This document shows positions 43,118 through 55,023 of a stretch of 64,000 bases of DNA, piece after piece. Source of the stretch: Hippasteria phrygiana (taxonomy: Eukaryota > Echinodermata > Asteroidea > Valvatida > Goniasteridae); assembly GCA_037893225.1 (NCBI GenBank), contig JAZGUH010000331.1, forward strand, positions 1,116,001 to 1,180,000, in the 5' to 3' direction. Within the stretch, counting starts at the first letter, position 1. The number at the start of each line of letters is the position of its first letter. Made by a program: the position numbers and the translations under genes. Under the pieces are notes generated by a model. The model made no database searches. It was not told the origin of the DNA and was given only the letters and a program-made list of their open reading frames with translations.

Positions 43118-44215
43118 TAGGGCCGTAACGATTCACCGATGCATCGATAATCGCGATTCTGAAATGCCACAATACGGCATCGCGATACAAAAATGTGCAT
43201 CGCGATACCTGCAGCTTGTAACGTTAAGTTGAAAATAAAGTTAATATTATTATTAATGTGAAATAAACAGGCATAGCTGTCCATTTTTTCATGTCGTTCT
43301 TGCAAAAAGAAAGTTTAGAGTGTTGGACGGGTAAAAAAACGAATGTCATTGGCACAACTCGCCGCACGGACCTTGCAGGTAGTGACGGCGCGGCCCGGCC
43401 GCGCCCGGCCCAGCCGATCATACTTTTTTCACGGAATCTAATCGTTCAATGGGCTCCGTGCGCCGTCGAATGAGGGCGCTGTCCACATACATGTAGCAAC
43501 CGCACTTCCATGGGCAGTACGTCGCTGGTATCCGCACCGCGCTCCTCGTTCATTTGATACTCGTATACCAGTGGGATTGCTTTGTCTGTTTGCCGACTCT
43601 CGATAATTGCGTTTTCAATAAGAATATCATAGCGGGAACCAGACACTATTATTGAAGTTAGGTAAGATGGCGTCGATATTGACCCCCCAACTCGCCTTTT
43701 CTTTCCGCACATGCATTATTCAACGTATTCATTATTCAGCCAATAAAAACTGTAGCTAGGCGTGTCATTTACTGCACAATGAATGACATCATTGATGTTA
43801 AGATCTAATATGGAGTTTAAGGGTGTGGTTACTGGATGATTGACACGCGCAATGCAGTGATCGACCGCGAAGGGATTGAGAATTTGGCAAAATAGTGCGC
43901 GTTGCCCGTACACATGTTGCATCGTTACTGACGTCTTTCTACAAGCGACTTGTGCTTAAGTACATGTTAGATTCTCGGAATTGGTATTTATTATTGGGGG
44001 GGGGGGGGGGGGAGGTGGGGGATATAAATCACCACCTTGCAGACTGAAGCTTCTTGTCCTCATCACATATGAGCTTATACCAACTAAATTGTGTTTTTTT
44101 TTTCTTACTGGGTTTTGTTTCGTTTTTACGATACGTATCGTGATACATATCGTATCGCGACCCAATTATCGCGATACGTATCGTATCGTGACAAAGTGGT
44201 ATCGTTACACCCCTA
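43118..44215. mobile_element. 1.1-kb non-autonomous hAT element
   Basis: The right end, complemented, is TAGGGGTGTAACGATACC; the left end is TAGGGCCGTAACGATTCACC. The perfect 8-bp direct repeat CTTTTAAA lies at 43110-43117 and 44216-44223. TAGGGGTGTAACGAT is a classic hAT terminus. Dense CGATAC/GTATCG words fill both ends. No transposase. A G run sits at 43997. Confidence 0.92.
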
Positions 44216-44412
44216 CTTTTAAAGGGAGTATACAACATTTGCTTTTGCTGTAATTTTCAGAAATGAATGGATTGTTGGGTTAGTATTATATAGCAAGTAC
44301 TGTAACACCGACCTTTTCAAAGTTTTGGTTGCATAGATGCTTGAAAAAAACAGAAAAAATGTTGTTCTTGCAGTCTGGTTCCCTGACCCTTCTTCAGACA
44401 AAACAAAGACAA

Positions 44413-45110
44413 TTTATAGGTTGTCTCTACAGAACTCAAGAAAGGTTGCTGCATCATGGATAATACACTGCTCACTTTTGACTGCCCTTTCTGCTGCTGC
44501 CTTTATAACACCTCCCTCACCATCACAAGGCCTTTTTCCATGCCTAGAACCAAAAAATGTTGTTCTGTTTGGAAACTAGTCATTTTTACTGTATGAAATA
44601 TCAACAAAAGGTATTTTAAACTTGTACTATGCAGAATAGCCATCTGTAAATGGCACTGCTCTCTATCACCAGAGGTCATTTTCAGACTTTTTTCAGATGA
44701 TCATATGCCATGCTTGTGTATGCTGAAACTGCATGGCTGTCATGCTTCAGATCTGATATGACACAATATTGATGCACTCTCAAACTGACCCCATGTATAG
44801 TGTGTAACTATAGGGTGAAGCGTTGGGTCTTTCCCCAATGTGCAGACTGGACCTCATTTTGAGTTAAGCACGTATAATTCTTGGCATAATCCATGACACA
44901 GACCACCGTGTTGGCAGGGAGACTAGTGGTGATGTTTTTGAACTGGAGATGCTGCCAATGAGCAGTAAATAAATGTTGTGCAAACGGCCCAATTTCCTTC
45001 AGCAACTGCTTTACCATGTCATTCAGTGTCCCGCTTTCTGTTGAAAGAGCTGTAGTGCTTTCTGATGTTATTGGTGTGAACTTATGGAGTCTTTTACACT
45101 CAAGAGTCAT
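44413..45110 (-). pseudogene. C-terminal part of a transposase-like gene, unnamed family
   Basis: Minus-strand frames show KQLLKEIGPFAQHLFTAHWQ, VVCVMDYAKNYTC and QNEVQSAHWGKT (45000-44810). After a decayed stretch an open segment follows, FFGSRHGKRPCDGEGGVIKA then AAAERAVKSEQ, ending FLEFCRDNL and stop at 44413. I recall this motif set (DFAENYxC..EVQSAHW..HGKGPxDGxGG) from many uncharacterised invertebrate proteins. The spaced acidic residues suggest a DDE-like nuclease, but this is inference. The N-terminal part of the same family appears at 55881-56141, also on the minus strand. Confidence 0.6.
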
Positions 45111-45114
45111 GTCG

Positions 45115-45348
45115 GGTTGTGTTGAGTATTAGAGTTGAGGTTTAATCTGTAACAAGATAAACTGGGTTTTACAATATGATCCGAACAATTAATTAAACAT
45201 GAATACACAAAGTGTCACAGAGCAAGACAGTAAAAATAATCAATGAATATAAATTATGATTATCACTTTAAATCACTATGAAATCTGTTATCTATCTAAT
45301 CACTTAACATCTATAAAAGCAAACATCTTAATTCTTATTTCAGTGTTC
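45115..45348 (-). repeat. Truncated 3' LTR of BEL/Pao element 2
   Basis: AAACATGAATAC..AAAGTGTCACAG, CAAGACAGTAAAAAT and ACATCTAT.AAAGCAAACAT are repeated in the same direction at 51722-51840. It abuts the RNase H frame directly, so the 5' part of this LTR and the integrase were deleted together. Confidence 0.6.
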
Positions 45349-48120
45349 TCAATATGAGGCTACCCTGTTTGCTACAAAGGTTTGGAAACGCTTTGTTTGG
45401 ATATTGATGAACTGGAGCACCAACATGCTGTCGGTCCAGAACGTTGACTCCTGTATCTCCAGTCTGAACTCTCTCTTGAGTATCTTGTCCATCCTAACTG
45501 CTACCACAGCTGCAATAAACTCCAGTCTGAGAATTGTCATGGTCTTCAAAGGTGCTAAATAAGTGAGACTTGCCGTCAAGAAACTGCAGTAGACCACTCC
45601 TGTGGTGTTGACAAGATGTATGTAGGAAATGCTACCATATGCGTCTTGTGAGGCATCGGAGAAGTGATGGAGTTGCCACTCACTATTCTGCCCAAACCCG
45701 TATGGAACAAGACACCTTTCCATGGTGAACTGATCCATCATAGACAGGCCTTTTAACCACCTGACCCAGTGCTCTTGAGTGTCAGCCTCCAAGGGATCAT
45801 CCCAGCCTTTACCCATGATTCTGCCTCGTTTTGGAAGAGAATCTTAGCTTGAAGGATGTATGGGCACACAAACCCGAGGGGGTCGTACACAGAGCAGATG
45901 ACACTAAGCAGACCTCTTTTGGTGTGACATCTGGACCTTATCTTGATTCCGAACAGATCGTTCTCTGTGTCCCAATGAACTCCAAAGGCTCTCTCCACTG
46001 GAAGGCCATCTCGGTCAAGGTCCTTGATGACTTTAGCCTGTCAACTTGTGGTATAGATTCTAAGACCTTTCTGCTGCTGCTGCTGATCCACTTGGTCAAG
46101 TGGAAACAGGTCAGTCAGATGCTTTGCCATCAGAACAGCTTCATCTTCAGACTCCACAGACTTGAGGCAATCATCAACGTAGAAGTTTTCTTTCACTGTG
46201 AACACTACATCGGCATTGAATTTGTCTTTGTTGTCTTTTGCCATGCATCTCGGGGCAAAGTTGGCACAGCTTGGGTTCCACACACCCCCAAACATGGAAC
46301 ATTTGTACGATGTTACCCATCAAGCCGACCTTCTGCTCACGGAAATGCATGATGACTCCCACTAGCTTATTCATCATATCCGGCCCCTGTAGAACAGTAT
46401 CATTGACAGACATCCTATGACTCTTGACTGCACAGTCAAACATGACTCCTCAGCTTATCTGGCTTGTTGGGGTTGACAACAGCATGGTGAGGCAGGTACC
46501 AGGTTGCACCGGGTGAATTGTTTAGTTCCTTGTCTGTCACCTTCTCTGCATAGCCCTTCTTAACCAGCTGGTTGATCTCTTTGGTGTATCTGTTCTGCAA
46601 ATCGGGGTTCTTCATCAATCACTTGCCGAGGGAGGAAAGATGCCTCTCTGCCATTAGCTTGTAGTTAGGAAAGTCTGGAGGATCGCACTTGAAGGGAATG
46701 GCTAGCTGGTACTGGCCATCGACTATGCTGATTGACTTGTTACATATCTTCACAGCCCTAATATCGTCAACGGACATTGCAGTTAAGTCACTTGCCAAGG
46801 ATTGGTCAATATCTAGCTTCCAGAACTTCGTTGGCAATGCCACCTTGGAAGTATCCTGGTCCACTCCACATGCAAGACTGGTAGCTCCCATGTTCTGGCT
46901 GTTAATTGACTCTAGCTCTGTCGGAGCTTGAACATTGTTGATACCGGAAGACTGGAATACATCGTGCAGAAGTTTTTAGTGTCTCACTTTGCAACCTCCA
47001 ACTCCGCATGCACCCTTATCACATCTCCTGGCAAAGTGGCTTCTGGCGGTCAGGCAGTTGAAACATAATCTGTTCTTGCGGGCAAAATTCAAGACGATCA
47101 TGGGGACTCATCTTAGTGAACTGCGTACACTTGACTAACCTCCGGAGCACAGGGTGCAAGGCTGTTTCTGAGCATGCTGGTTCCCATTGCCCTTGCTCGG
47201 TCGGGTTCTACGGTCAAATGGCAGTGATGTAGTCTTGGCTTGGACATTGAAGTTTGATCCCTTTTTTGATTCCCTGCCGCCCCATTCCTCGAACCCATAC
47301 ATCGGTTCATTGGCCCCCCTTGCAGCCTTTCCAAGGAATTCTACAAGCTTTAAAATGTTGGGATAGCGGCCTGTTTTGTCGAGGTGGTCTATAGCCTTTG
47401 AACGCCATTTATACTGCAGGTACTGCAGAAGCCTCTTTACTATCAGCCCAAGGCTCCTCTTCGTATCCACCTTGTCCAGCTTGTCCATGGCTGTAAGCGC
47501 TAGCCTTTCTTTCACTTGGTATGAACACGTCATTTCTAAAATGCTCACGTAGCAGCTCTTTGGCCTTGTGGTAGCCCTCTTCAGGTTCTATCATGGCGCA
47601 GCAAGGAATGACTGCCAAGGCCTTGCCTTCACAACATTGGAGAAGCCAGTTGAGCTTAGCACTGGCTCCCACACTCGCATTCCCAATGGTACCATCAAAA
47701 CCTTAAATGAAGACCCAGTAGTCTAGTGGGTCGCCATTAAACTTAATGAGCTCACACTTTGGGAGCAGCATAGTGTCAATTATTTGCCGTTGCATGTCCA
47801 TAGGTGGTGTAGCTGGACTCAGCGATGATGGCGTCAGGTTTAATAGCCTTCAACCAGTTGTCAACCTTTTCTTGATCATCTGGGATAGAATTCGGTAATT
47901 CATGATCATGGCTTGAAGGAGCGATGCCATCGATGTCTTCAAGTGCCTTTTCCTCAGCCTCAGCCTCAGCCTTGGCAATCTGGACCTGCAGCTCAAAATC
48001 TCTTACATTGGTGCAGTTTCAGCTCCTTTTCTTTGATGGATTTCATGGCTGCCATACTTTTGGCCTCTGCCATTAGTCTGGCCTTAGCTGCTGTTGCCTT
48101 TGCGCTAGCACTGCTTACCT
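45349..48120 (-). pseudogene. BEL/Pao element 2: gag, protease, RT, RNase H (no integrase)
   Basis: Order on the minus strand. Gag N-part: ASAKATAAKARLMAEAKSMA, then PPMDMQRQIIDTMLLPKCEL and KELLREHFRNDVF. Zinc knuckle: LCFNCLTARSHFARRC (about 47070). A Pao-like protease region follows with MSVDDIRAVKICNKSISIVD downstream. RT: EINQLVKKGYAEKVTDKEL, ATWYLPHHAVVNPNKPDKLR, and [20 protein letters not shown] with the YVDD box (about 46180). Next come GLLSVICSVYDPLGFVCPYI and the RNase H HHFSDASQDAYGSISYIHLV with FWTDSMLVLQFI. Several frameshifts; integrase absent. Confidence 0.9.
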
Positions 48121-48544
48121 AGCTGGAGTGAGAAAGCAATTCGCTCTTTACACTTTTGCACTCGCACTACTTGACATTTTGCAGTTGGCTATTGTGTGTT
48201 TCCTATTATGTGTGATTAATTACAAATTTCCAAATTATAATGTATTACAAGGCAATATAAAAACATAATGCAGTGATCTACATAAGAACAATGAAAGTAA
48301 TAATCAATGCAAATAAAAGCAGAAATAATGATCAAGATTTACAAATGCAGTTCAAAGTTCAAATCAGTTCTTTGCGTTCACAGCTCAAATCGGTTCAAAC
48401 TGCACCCGATTCAAGTTCAACGGGTCCATATAGGACTTCAGTCCGAGAGTGTAGACTTCACTGAAGAACTGTTTGAATGGTATGCATCTGCTGACTGTTC
48501 AATACTAGACGACTGAATCACATGCACTTGCGACTTGTAGACGT

Positions 48545-48545
<1 letters not shown>
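48121..48545. other. Leader region of BEL/Pao element 2
   Basis: AT-rich, no ORF. It lies between gag and the LINE insertion and probably belongs to the element 5' region. Confidence 0.4.
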
Positions 48546-48546
<1 letters not shown>

Positions 48547-48581
<35 letters not shown>

Positions 48582-48582
48582 T
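48547..48582 (-). repeat. (AAT)n microsatellite, LINE 3' tail
   Basis: About 12 units of TAA on the + strand, directly next to the LINE 3' end. Confidence 0.9.
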
Positions 48583-49351
48583 ACATTTATATAGCGCGCA
48601 TTCCATACAAATATGTTCATGTGCGCTGTACATTATACATAAAACAAAATTAATTGCATCATACTATTATTCAGTTAAAAATGAAAATCATGATTCAAAA
48701 TCAAAAGCTAGTTTAAAAAGATATGTTTTAACTTCAGTTTTAAACTTATCTAGACTCCTAAGATTCCTTATGTGACCTGGAAGTTTGTTCCATAGTTTAG
48801 GGGCAGCTGTCTGAAAAGCACAATCACCTAGTGAAACTTTACATTTAGCACTCCCCGGAGTCAGTAACACACTATTCATTGAACGAAGACTATATCTGTT
48901 TTGACGAATAACAGACACCAGGTCACAGACCCCGGAGCTGTTTCATATAAACATTTAAATGTTAAAATCAAAATTTTAAACTGAATACAATATACAACTG
49001 GTAACCAATGAAGGAGATGAAGAACTGGCATGATGTGACATATACGTGGTGAACCGGTTACAAGGCGAGCTGCAGTATTTTGAATTCTTTGTAATTTACC
49101 AATGTGTGTACTGGAAAGACCATACAGTAAACTATTACAGTAATCTAGTTTGCTTGTTATAAAGGCATGCACTAAAGATTCTATAGACTGTCGAGTTAAA
49201 AACTTCCTGATCCTACGCAAATTATACAGGTGGTAAAACGCAGAACTACTTATTTTACTTACATGATACCCCAATTTAAGTTCAGAATCAAACCAAACCC
49301 CAAGGTTACGAATAGCACCAGGTGACGCACGAACAACAGTATTGCCAACTT

Positions 49352-50770
49352 TTAAATGGACATAGTTACCTTTTCCAGCTGTTTCTTTGTACCTAAAATA
49401 GGAAATTCTGTTTTTCCAGTATTGAGCTTGAGTTTATTTACCGTCATCCATTGTTGAATTTCAGGGATACAATTTTCAATGGCACACTTAGCAGTAGACT
49501 CATTTGTACCAGGTTTGGGTTTGAAAGATAAATATAGTTGTGTATCGTCGGCATATGAATGAGCATGTAGAGGATGTTTCACTGTGACCTTAAATAACTC
49601 ACTGGAATACAACGAGAACAATAAAGGACCAAGACAACTACCTTGTGGGACACCAGATTCAAGATGGAAACTATCTGATAATACCCCATCAACTGATACA
49701 CGTTGATGAGATCTACCCAATAAATATGATTCAAACCAATTGTACACTGTTCCAGTTATTCCAAAGTTATTACGTAACCGACCAAGTAATATACCATAAT
49801 CTACAGTATCAAAAGCTGCGCTTAGATCTAATAGCACAAGTAGAGTTACACATTGTTTGTCCATATTCATAAGAATGTCATTCTTAATTCGCAACAATGC
49901 AGTTTCAGTACTGTGCCCCGGACGATAAGCCGATTGATTGCTAGGCAAATACTCATTTTTTACCAGATATGAATAAAGTTGATCAGTAACGGCTCGTTCA
50001 ACTAGCTTGGACACAAACTGCAGATTAGAAATAGGACGCAAATTCGCAAACCCCGTGTCCAAACCAGGTTGTTTCAATTTTGGAACTACAAGTGCTTCCT
50101 TCCAGGAACAAGGAACCATTCCACTCTGCAGAGACATGTTAATAATTGATGTTAACGATGGTAAGAGTTCATTAATGCAGTCCTTCACAATAAACGTTGG
50201 CACCGGGTCAAAGATGCAAGACTTAGTGGGCGCCTTTAACACAAGTTTCCTCACAGAATCTTCGCACAGTGCCTCAAATTCATGAAGGAATGCATTATTC
50301 GTTGAAATCTTAATAGGCATTGAAGCAGGTAATACAGTAACTGAAATTCCCAATTTATCCAACCCAACACGTATATCAGTGATCTTTTTAACAAAATAAG
50401 ACCCAATTTGATTGGCAAGATTGAGCTTATTACAATTCTGTGGAAATAGCGTGTCCGAATCCTGATTTAGCAGTTGCTTCACAGCTGAAAACAGTTTCCG
50501 TTGATTTTGAACACAATTATCAATAAAATCAGTATAAAATTCACAACGTGTTTTATTCATGATGTACGTAGTCTTATTCCTCTGAAACTTAAAGGCTTTC
50601 AGATCTACATCAAGTGCAGATAGCCTCCATTTCCGCTCTGCACGTCGACGTAGTCTCTTTGCCTCTCGAATCTCATCAGTAAACCAAGGCACATGAGCAC
50701 GTGTGACGACAGTCCGCGAGCGTAGAGGAGCATGTGTGTCCAATACCGAGGCCAAAGTGTTATTGTACAT
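49352..50770 (-). CDS. LINE ORF2, uninterrupted reverse-transcriptase segment
   Basis: A 472-codon open frame holding the whole RT domain from the linker (VPWFTDEIREAKRLRRRAER) through GVPQGS and YADD to the thumb (WMTVNKLKLNTGKTE). Long intact coding suggests a fairly recent copy, although frameshifts on both sides make it non-functional. Confidence 0.9.
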   Translation of the reverse strand: MYNNTLASVLDTHAPLRSRTVVTRAHVPWFTDEIREAKRLRRRAERKWRLSALDVDLKAFKFQRNKTTYIMNKTRCEFYTDFIDNCVQNQRKLFSAVKQLLNQDSDTLFPQNCNKLNLANQIGSYFVKKITDIRVGLDKLGISVTVLPASMPIKISTNNAFLHEFEALCEDSVRKLVLKAPTKSCIFDPVPTFIVKDCINELLPSLTSIINMSLQSGMVPCSWKEALVVPKLKQPGLDTGFANLRPISNLQFVSKLVERAVTDQLYSYLVKNEYLPSNQSAYRPGHSTETALLRIKNDILMNMDKQCVTLLVLLDLSAAFDTVDYGILLGRLRNNFGITGTVYNWFESYLLGRSHQRVSVDGVLSDSFHLESGVPQGSCLGPLLFSLYSSELFKVTVKHPLHAHSYADDTQLYLSFKPKPGTNESTAKCAIENCIPEIQQWMTVNKLKLNTGKTEFPILGTKKQLEKVTMSI

Positions 50771-51719
50771 GTAAGCTAGCCGGTCTAGATCCGATGGTGC
50801 ATCGCGAATAAGGGAGGAAGCACATCATGTTTAAACTGATCAATATTGATTGATTTTAATTTCCTAAATGTCACCTTCTTGACAGTAAGTTCACTCTTCA
50901 TCATGTTAAGATTACAAAGTACCGTTGCATGGTCAGAGAGAAAACTATCAATTCTTGGTGCATCCAGAACAATGGTGTCACTCAGCCGGGTAATTATTAA
51001 ATCCAAAACATGTCCATGAACATGAGTAGGCAAGCTCACATGTTGCTTAAGACTCATTGAATTTAACAGATCATTCAATGTCTTTGTATTAGTATCAGTT
51101 ACATTATCCATGTGTACATTAAAATCCCCACAAATTATCACTGGTTCAGGGCAGAGAATAGTCGACTCGAGATACCGAGCATATTCATCCATAAAAACAC
51201 CAATTGTCACAGGATGATTTGTAGAATAAGGCGGTCTGTATATGATACAAAGACGAAAACGTGATGAGCAGCTATTCTCAAGGATCCATTCCGAGACCTC
51301 AAAAGAGGTCCAATCTTGTGTCCGGATCTTCCGTACAGTGAGAGTATTACGACAGACCAAGGCTGTTCCTCCTCCTCTCCGATGAGTTCTTGGATGATCG
51401 AGAATCTTATACACTCTCGTCTGACAGAAGAATCATGTTCCGTTAGCCACGTTTCTGTGACAGCTACCACGTCAATTTCATGATGGCAAATGTAATCGAT
51501 GAAGCTAGCAGTTTTATTACGGATGGATTGGGCATTCCATAAACAAAATTTCAGTTGTTTCAACGATTCACTCCGTATTGCTGAGGTACAAGTAGGAATC
51601 TGGATTAGATTACTTGCATTAACACGACGAACTGTTGCATGAGGAGAAAGCTTGACAGATTGCAATCGCTCTCTATTACTAGGTACAAGAGCAGGTATTT
51701 TAAATCCTTTTCCAGCTAA

Positions 51720-52150
51720 ACATGAATACAAAGTGTCACAGAACAAGACAGTAAAAATGAATATGAATTATGATTAATATCACTTTAAATTACTTAAACA
51801 TCTATGAAAGCAAACATTATATCTCTGTGTTCTCGGTGAAATTACTTGCAGTACAACTTATCAAAGTAAATCTCAATAATAGTCAATCAAGAATACAAAG
51901 TCATGTTGATGCATGAGTCAATATGATAATGAATAGACATGGAGAACAAATATTATAGAACTTACAACTTCGCTTAATTCGGTCATGATCACACCATGCA
52001 GAAAACATCAAGAACTAGTCAACTGTTGTTGCCCAACATATAACTGACTAGTTTACTTGCACCTAGCATCAAACTGGAACAATGCAATGTGGACTAGAAA
52101 ACCCTGCTGGTTAACTTACCACACCAAGCAGCATGCTGCACAGAAACAAT
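51720..52150 (-). repeat. Probable 5' LTR region of BEL/Pao element 2
   Basis: Direct repeat of 45195-45345, right next to the LINE 5' end. It indicates the LINE inserted in the leader between LTR and gag. The outer limit is uncertain. Confidence 0.45.
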
Positions 52151-52337
52151 GGCTACTCATCAAGACCATGCTTTGACCCCACAGTGAGCCCAAAAGGTGT
52201 AGCATGTGGCAAAGCCCCCACAGGGTAATATGGCCCTATTCGGAAAAGTGTCCCCTAAAGGGTAGCACAATAAAATACATATCACATAGGAAGGACCTGC
52301 GTTACAAAAGCCATGTGTTTGTTTTTTCTCATGCCTT

Positions 52338-52598
52338 TGTAGCCTATAATACTGACACAATGCAGACACTATGGGGGAACTCGCAAATCTTAAAGAAAAA
52401 AAACAATAACAACTGGAATCAATAAGAAGGGTTGCAGGATATTCACCAAGGAAAGAAAACAACCGAAGGAGGATAAATTTCAGTTCTACAAACATAAAAC
52501 TTGTACTGAAGAACTTGTACTGAAAACAGTGAGTGAAATTATCAGTGAAATGTAATAACTTAGATTGGAACAACTGATTTTGGAAAAAGAAACCAAAA
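52338..52598 (-). repeat. 3' LTR (truncated) of the gag-protease element
   Basis: TGTAGCCT..ACTGACACAATGCAGACACT, CAATAACAACTGGAA, AGGATATTCACCAAGGAAAG and AACTGATTTTGGAAAAAGAA repeat 54496-54775 in the same order and direction. On the element (minus) strand it ends in CA. Its right edge is cut off by a deletion that joins it to the protease. Confidence 0.8.
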
Positions 52599-54351
52599 CA
52601 AAGCGCTTTCCCAAGGATAATTTCATCTGATCCTGACAGGCACGAATATCATTGGTCCCAATCAGAGCTGGCGTGTCACGCCAAAATTCCGTTTGTGGCA
52701 CCACAAAAACTGGGACTTTGCCAATAAGCTGGCCCATAACTTGGACTTCTACCACGATAACACCAAAGTGTTGAACCGGCTTTTCCCCAGCTGCTTTGAT
52801 GGACACTTCTGTTGGCTGTGGTTTCTGGCTGCTTAGGAAGGGGTGCTGAGTGACAAATTCACGGGTGATTGTCAAGACTTGGGACCCGGTGTTGAGCAGT
52901 GCTGTGCAGCAGGCTCCAGAAACCATGACTTTGGTCCTGTTAACTGGTCCAGCCAATGGTAGTCATGCTGTCCCTTAAGTATTTGCTGACATAGCTGGGG
53001 AGGGGCATGTTGTCGTAGAACCCACATAGCCCTACATCAACGGGTTGTTCCGGTTTAACGGCCCTGGCTGTGCAGTGGTCTCGTACACCTGTGGCGATGC
53101 CGCCTGCTGAGTGGTGGTGTTCATCTGGCGGTGGGGAGCCCTCTGCCATGTCAGTCGTTGCTCCTCTGGACAGCTCCTTGCCAGATGGTATTTGCTTCTA
53201 CAGTTGAAGCAACCGGAGTACTGCGGACGCTTTTGGTGTTGCTGGCTAGGCTGGTGGTACTGTTGCTGTGCTAGACGGTGGTGTAGCTGCCCCTGGTCGT
53301 TCCTCACCTGTTGGAGGGCTTCCTGCTGCTCAAACCGCATGGCCTGCATCTCTTGGAGCTACATGTGGCTTCACTGGTTGGTACTGGTGCAGCAGCTTCG
53401 ACCTTTGTGTCTGGCTGAGCAGGGGTGCTGGATGGTGCGCTTGGTTTTTGGCTGGCCACCTCGCTCATTGTGCAGAAGGAATGTTCATCTGCACCTCCCA
53501 TCCTCCGCTTCATCTGTTCATTGCTGCCTCGTTCTTCTTCTGCAATTACTCAAAGTTCCGCCCTCAGTTCTTTGAACTCCATCTTCCTTGGCTGCATCGG
53601 AGTTAGCCCTCTGCCTTGTCCTCCCTTCACGCAGTCCGGTCATGAATTGTGTTGTGAGGAGGAGATCCTTACTGTCCCCAAACAGGCTGGTGTAGCCCTG
53701 TCTCTGCCCACGCTCTTATATTCTTCGCAGGAGGGCCTCCAATGCTATTGCATACTCGCTGGGTGTTTCCCCCTGACTTCTGCTCACGAGAGTAGAAGCG
53801 GGTCAACGGTGACGTCACGAAGCTGTCCTCCCCAAACTCCTCCAGCAGTTCTCTGAATGCATCCTCAGCTGTCACTCCTAGTGGCATTCTGCTCTCATAG
53901 TTAAGGACAACGTCCTGGGCACGTCCACTCGTGTTGCGTACAACCTCCTGGAGTTTCATGTCCTCCATCGTCAAGTCCTTCGCCCCTAGCATATACGTCA
54001 TGTCTCGGATCTAGTTTTCAACCCTGATGTTTTTTGTCTCGGCCGGAGAGTGTAGGAACCCCTTTTAGCTAATGGGTGGTAATCATCCTTGGGTTGACAG
54101 TGGAGGAACTGGCTGGGTCGATGGGTCGGTTGGGCAATTGGTCCAGCTCGCACATCTCCAAGGTGGTGAGGTGTTTTGGGGTTAGGGGTGCTGACATGAT
54201 TGGACAAAGTTGTGGGGGCCTCAAGACGGCTGTAGTTGGTGACTTGGGGTAGGGTGTCATCAGCTCTGGTGGGTTGTCGAGAAATCCAGATGGATGTGTT
54301 GGAGGACTTGGAGCCGCCGCCATCATACAATAACAATGCCTCTGCTACCAA
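52599..54351 (-). pseudogene. LTR retroelement gag and aspartic protease, pol lost
   Basis: Minus strand from 54351: a Pro/Thr-rich N-part, then LTMEDMKLQEVVRNTSGRAQ and TAEDAFRELLEEFGEDSFVT, a Gln-rich stretch, and a CCHC knuckle CFNCRSKYHLARSC (near 53205). Next is a retropepsin-like domain with ALLNTGSQVLTITREF (the DTG triad decayed to NTG), VEVQVMGQLIGKVPVFVVP and PALIGTNDIRACQ. The frame then runs straight into the 3' LTR at 52598, so RT, RNase H and integrase are deleted. Frameshifts near 54000, 53670 and 53030. Probably Ty3/Gypsy-like; the class cannot be proved without pol. Confidence 0.8.
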
Positions 54352-54495
54352 ATGCTGTGCTGGCTAATAAACAATGACCATAGGACTTAAACAAATCACG
54401 ACCTCATTTGACCTCCTTTAACTTCCTTGGAAATATCAAGCTAAGTTCTAAGACAGCAACTTCTTACCCGGATTCTCCACCAATTTTTTTTAAAA

Positions 54496-54900
54496 TGTAG
54501 CCTGGAAAACTGACACAATGCAGACACTATAGGGGAACTCGCACATTTTAAAGACAAAAAACAATAACAACTGGAACCGATAAGAAGGGTCGCAGGATAT
54601 TCACCAAGGAAAGAAAACAACCGAAGGAGGCTAAATTTCAGTTCTACAAGCATAAAAAAAAGGATTATTTGAATCTCAATGCCAAACTACTTGTACTGAA
54701 AACAGTAAGTGAAATTATCAGTGAAACATAATAACTTAGATTGGAACAACTGATTTTGGAAAAAGAAACCAAAACAAATTAGTAAAAGAAAATCCTGAAA
54801 TGATAAACCAAGATTAAAAATAGAAATGAAAGGATGAATTAACCAAGGACCGATGTATAAACCACTTGAACCAACTTTTTATAGCAAAATTTAACAAATT
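54496..54900 (-). repeat. 5' LTR of the gag-protease element
   Basis: Repeat of 52338-52598 and longer to the right (outer limit unsure, possibly beyond 55000). Directly inside it, on the minus strand, TGGTGGAGAATCCGGG (54486-54471) could be a tRNA primer-binding site, starting with TGG about 12 bases from the LTR. Confidence 0.7.
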
Positions 54901-55023
54901 TTAACCTTAAACCTGAAACCGACAATAAATTCCAGAAAGTTAGAAATACCAAAAAAACAAGAAACCCAAGGAAAACTTTAAATGAACCTGTCGACACTTA
55001 ACCAAAACCAATGTAGAATTTAA

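Larger units (their letters stand above)
48546..51746 (-). mobile_element. Nearly full-length CR1/L2-like LINE
   Basis: About 3.2 kb. ORF2 begins near 51746 with an apurinic-type endonuclease (LKFCLWNAQSIRNKTASFID, VVAVTETWL, LCIIYRPPYS, PVIICGDFNVHMDN, SFLSDHATVLCNL). The RT follows: LRPISNLQFVSKLVERAVTD, LLDLSAAFDTVDYGILLGRL, ESGVPQGSCLGPLLFSLY, and HSYADDTQLYLSF. A C-terminal part ends AAPKLWNKLPGHIRNLRSLD and YLFKLAFDFES. Frameshifts near 51300, 50780, 49355 and 48900. The 3' end is GCGCGCTATATAAATGTAAT running into an ATT repeat, as in L2/CR1-type LINEs. No ORF1, so 5' truncation or an ORF1-less clade. Confidence 0.92.

Noticed and set aside
44337..44579. 80-codon plus frame
   Set aside because: Antisense of the open FFGSRHGK..GGVIKA segment of the transposase-like relic.
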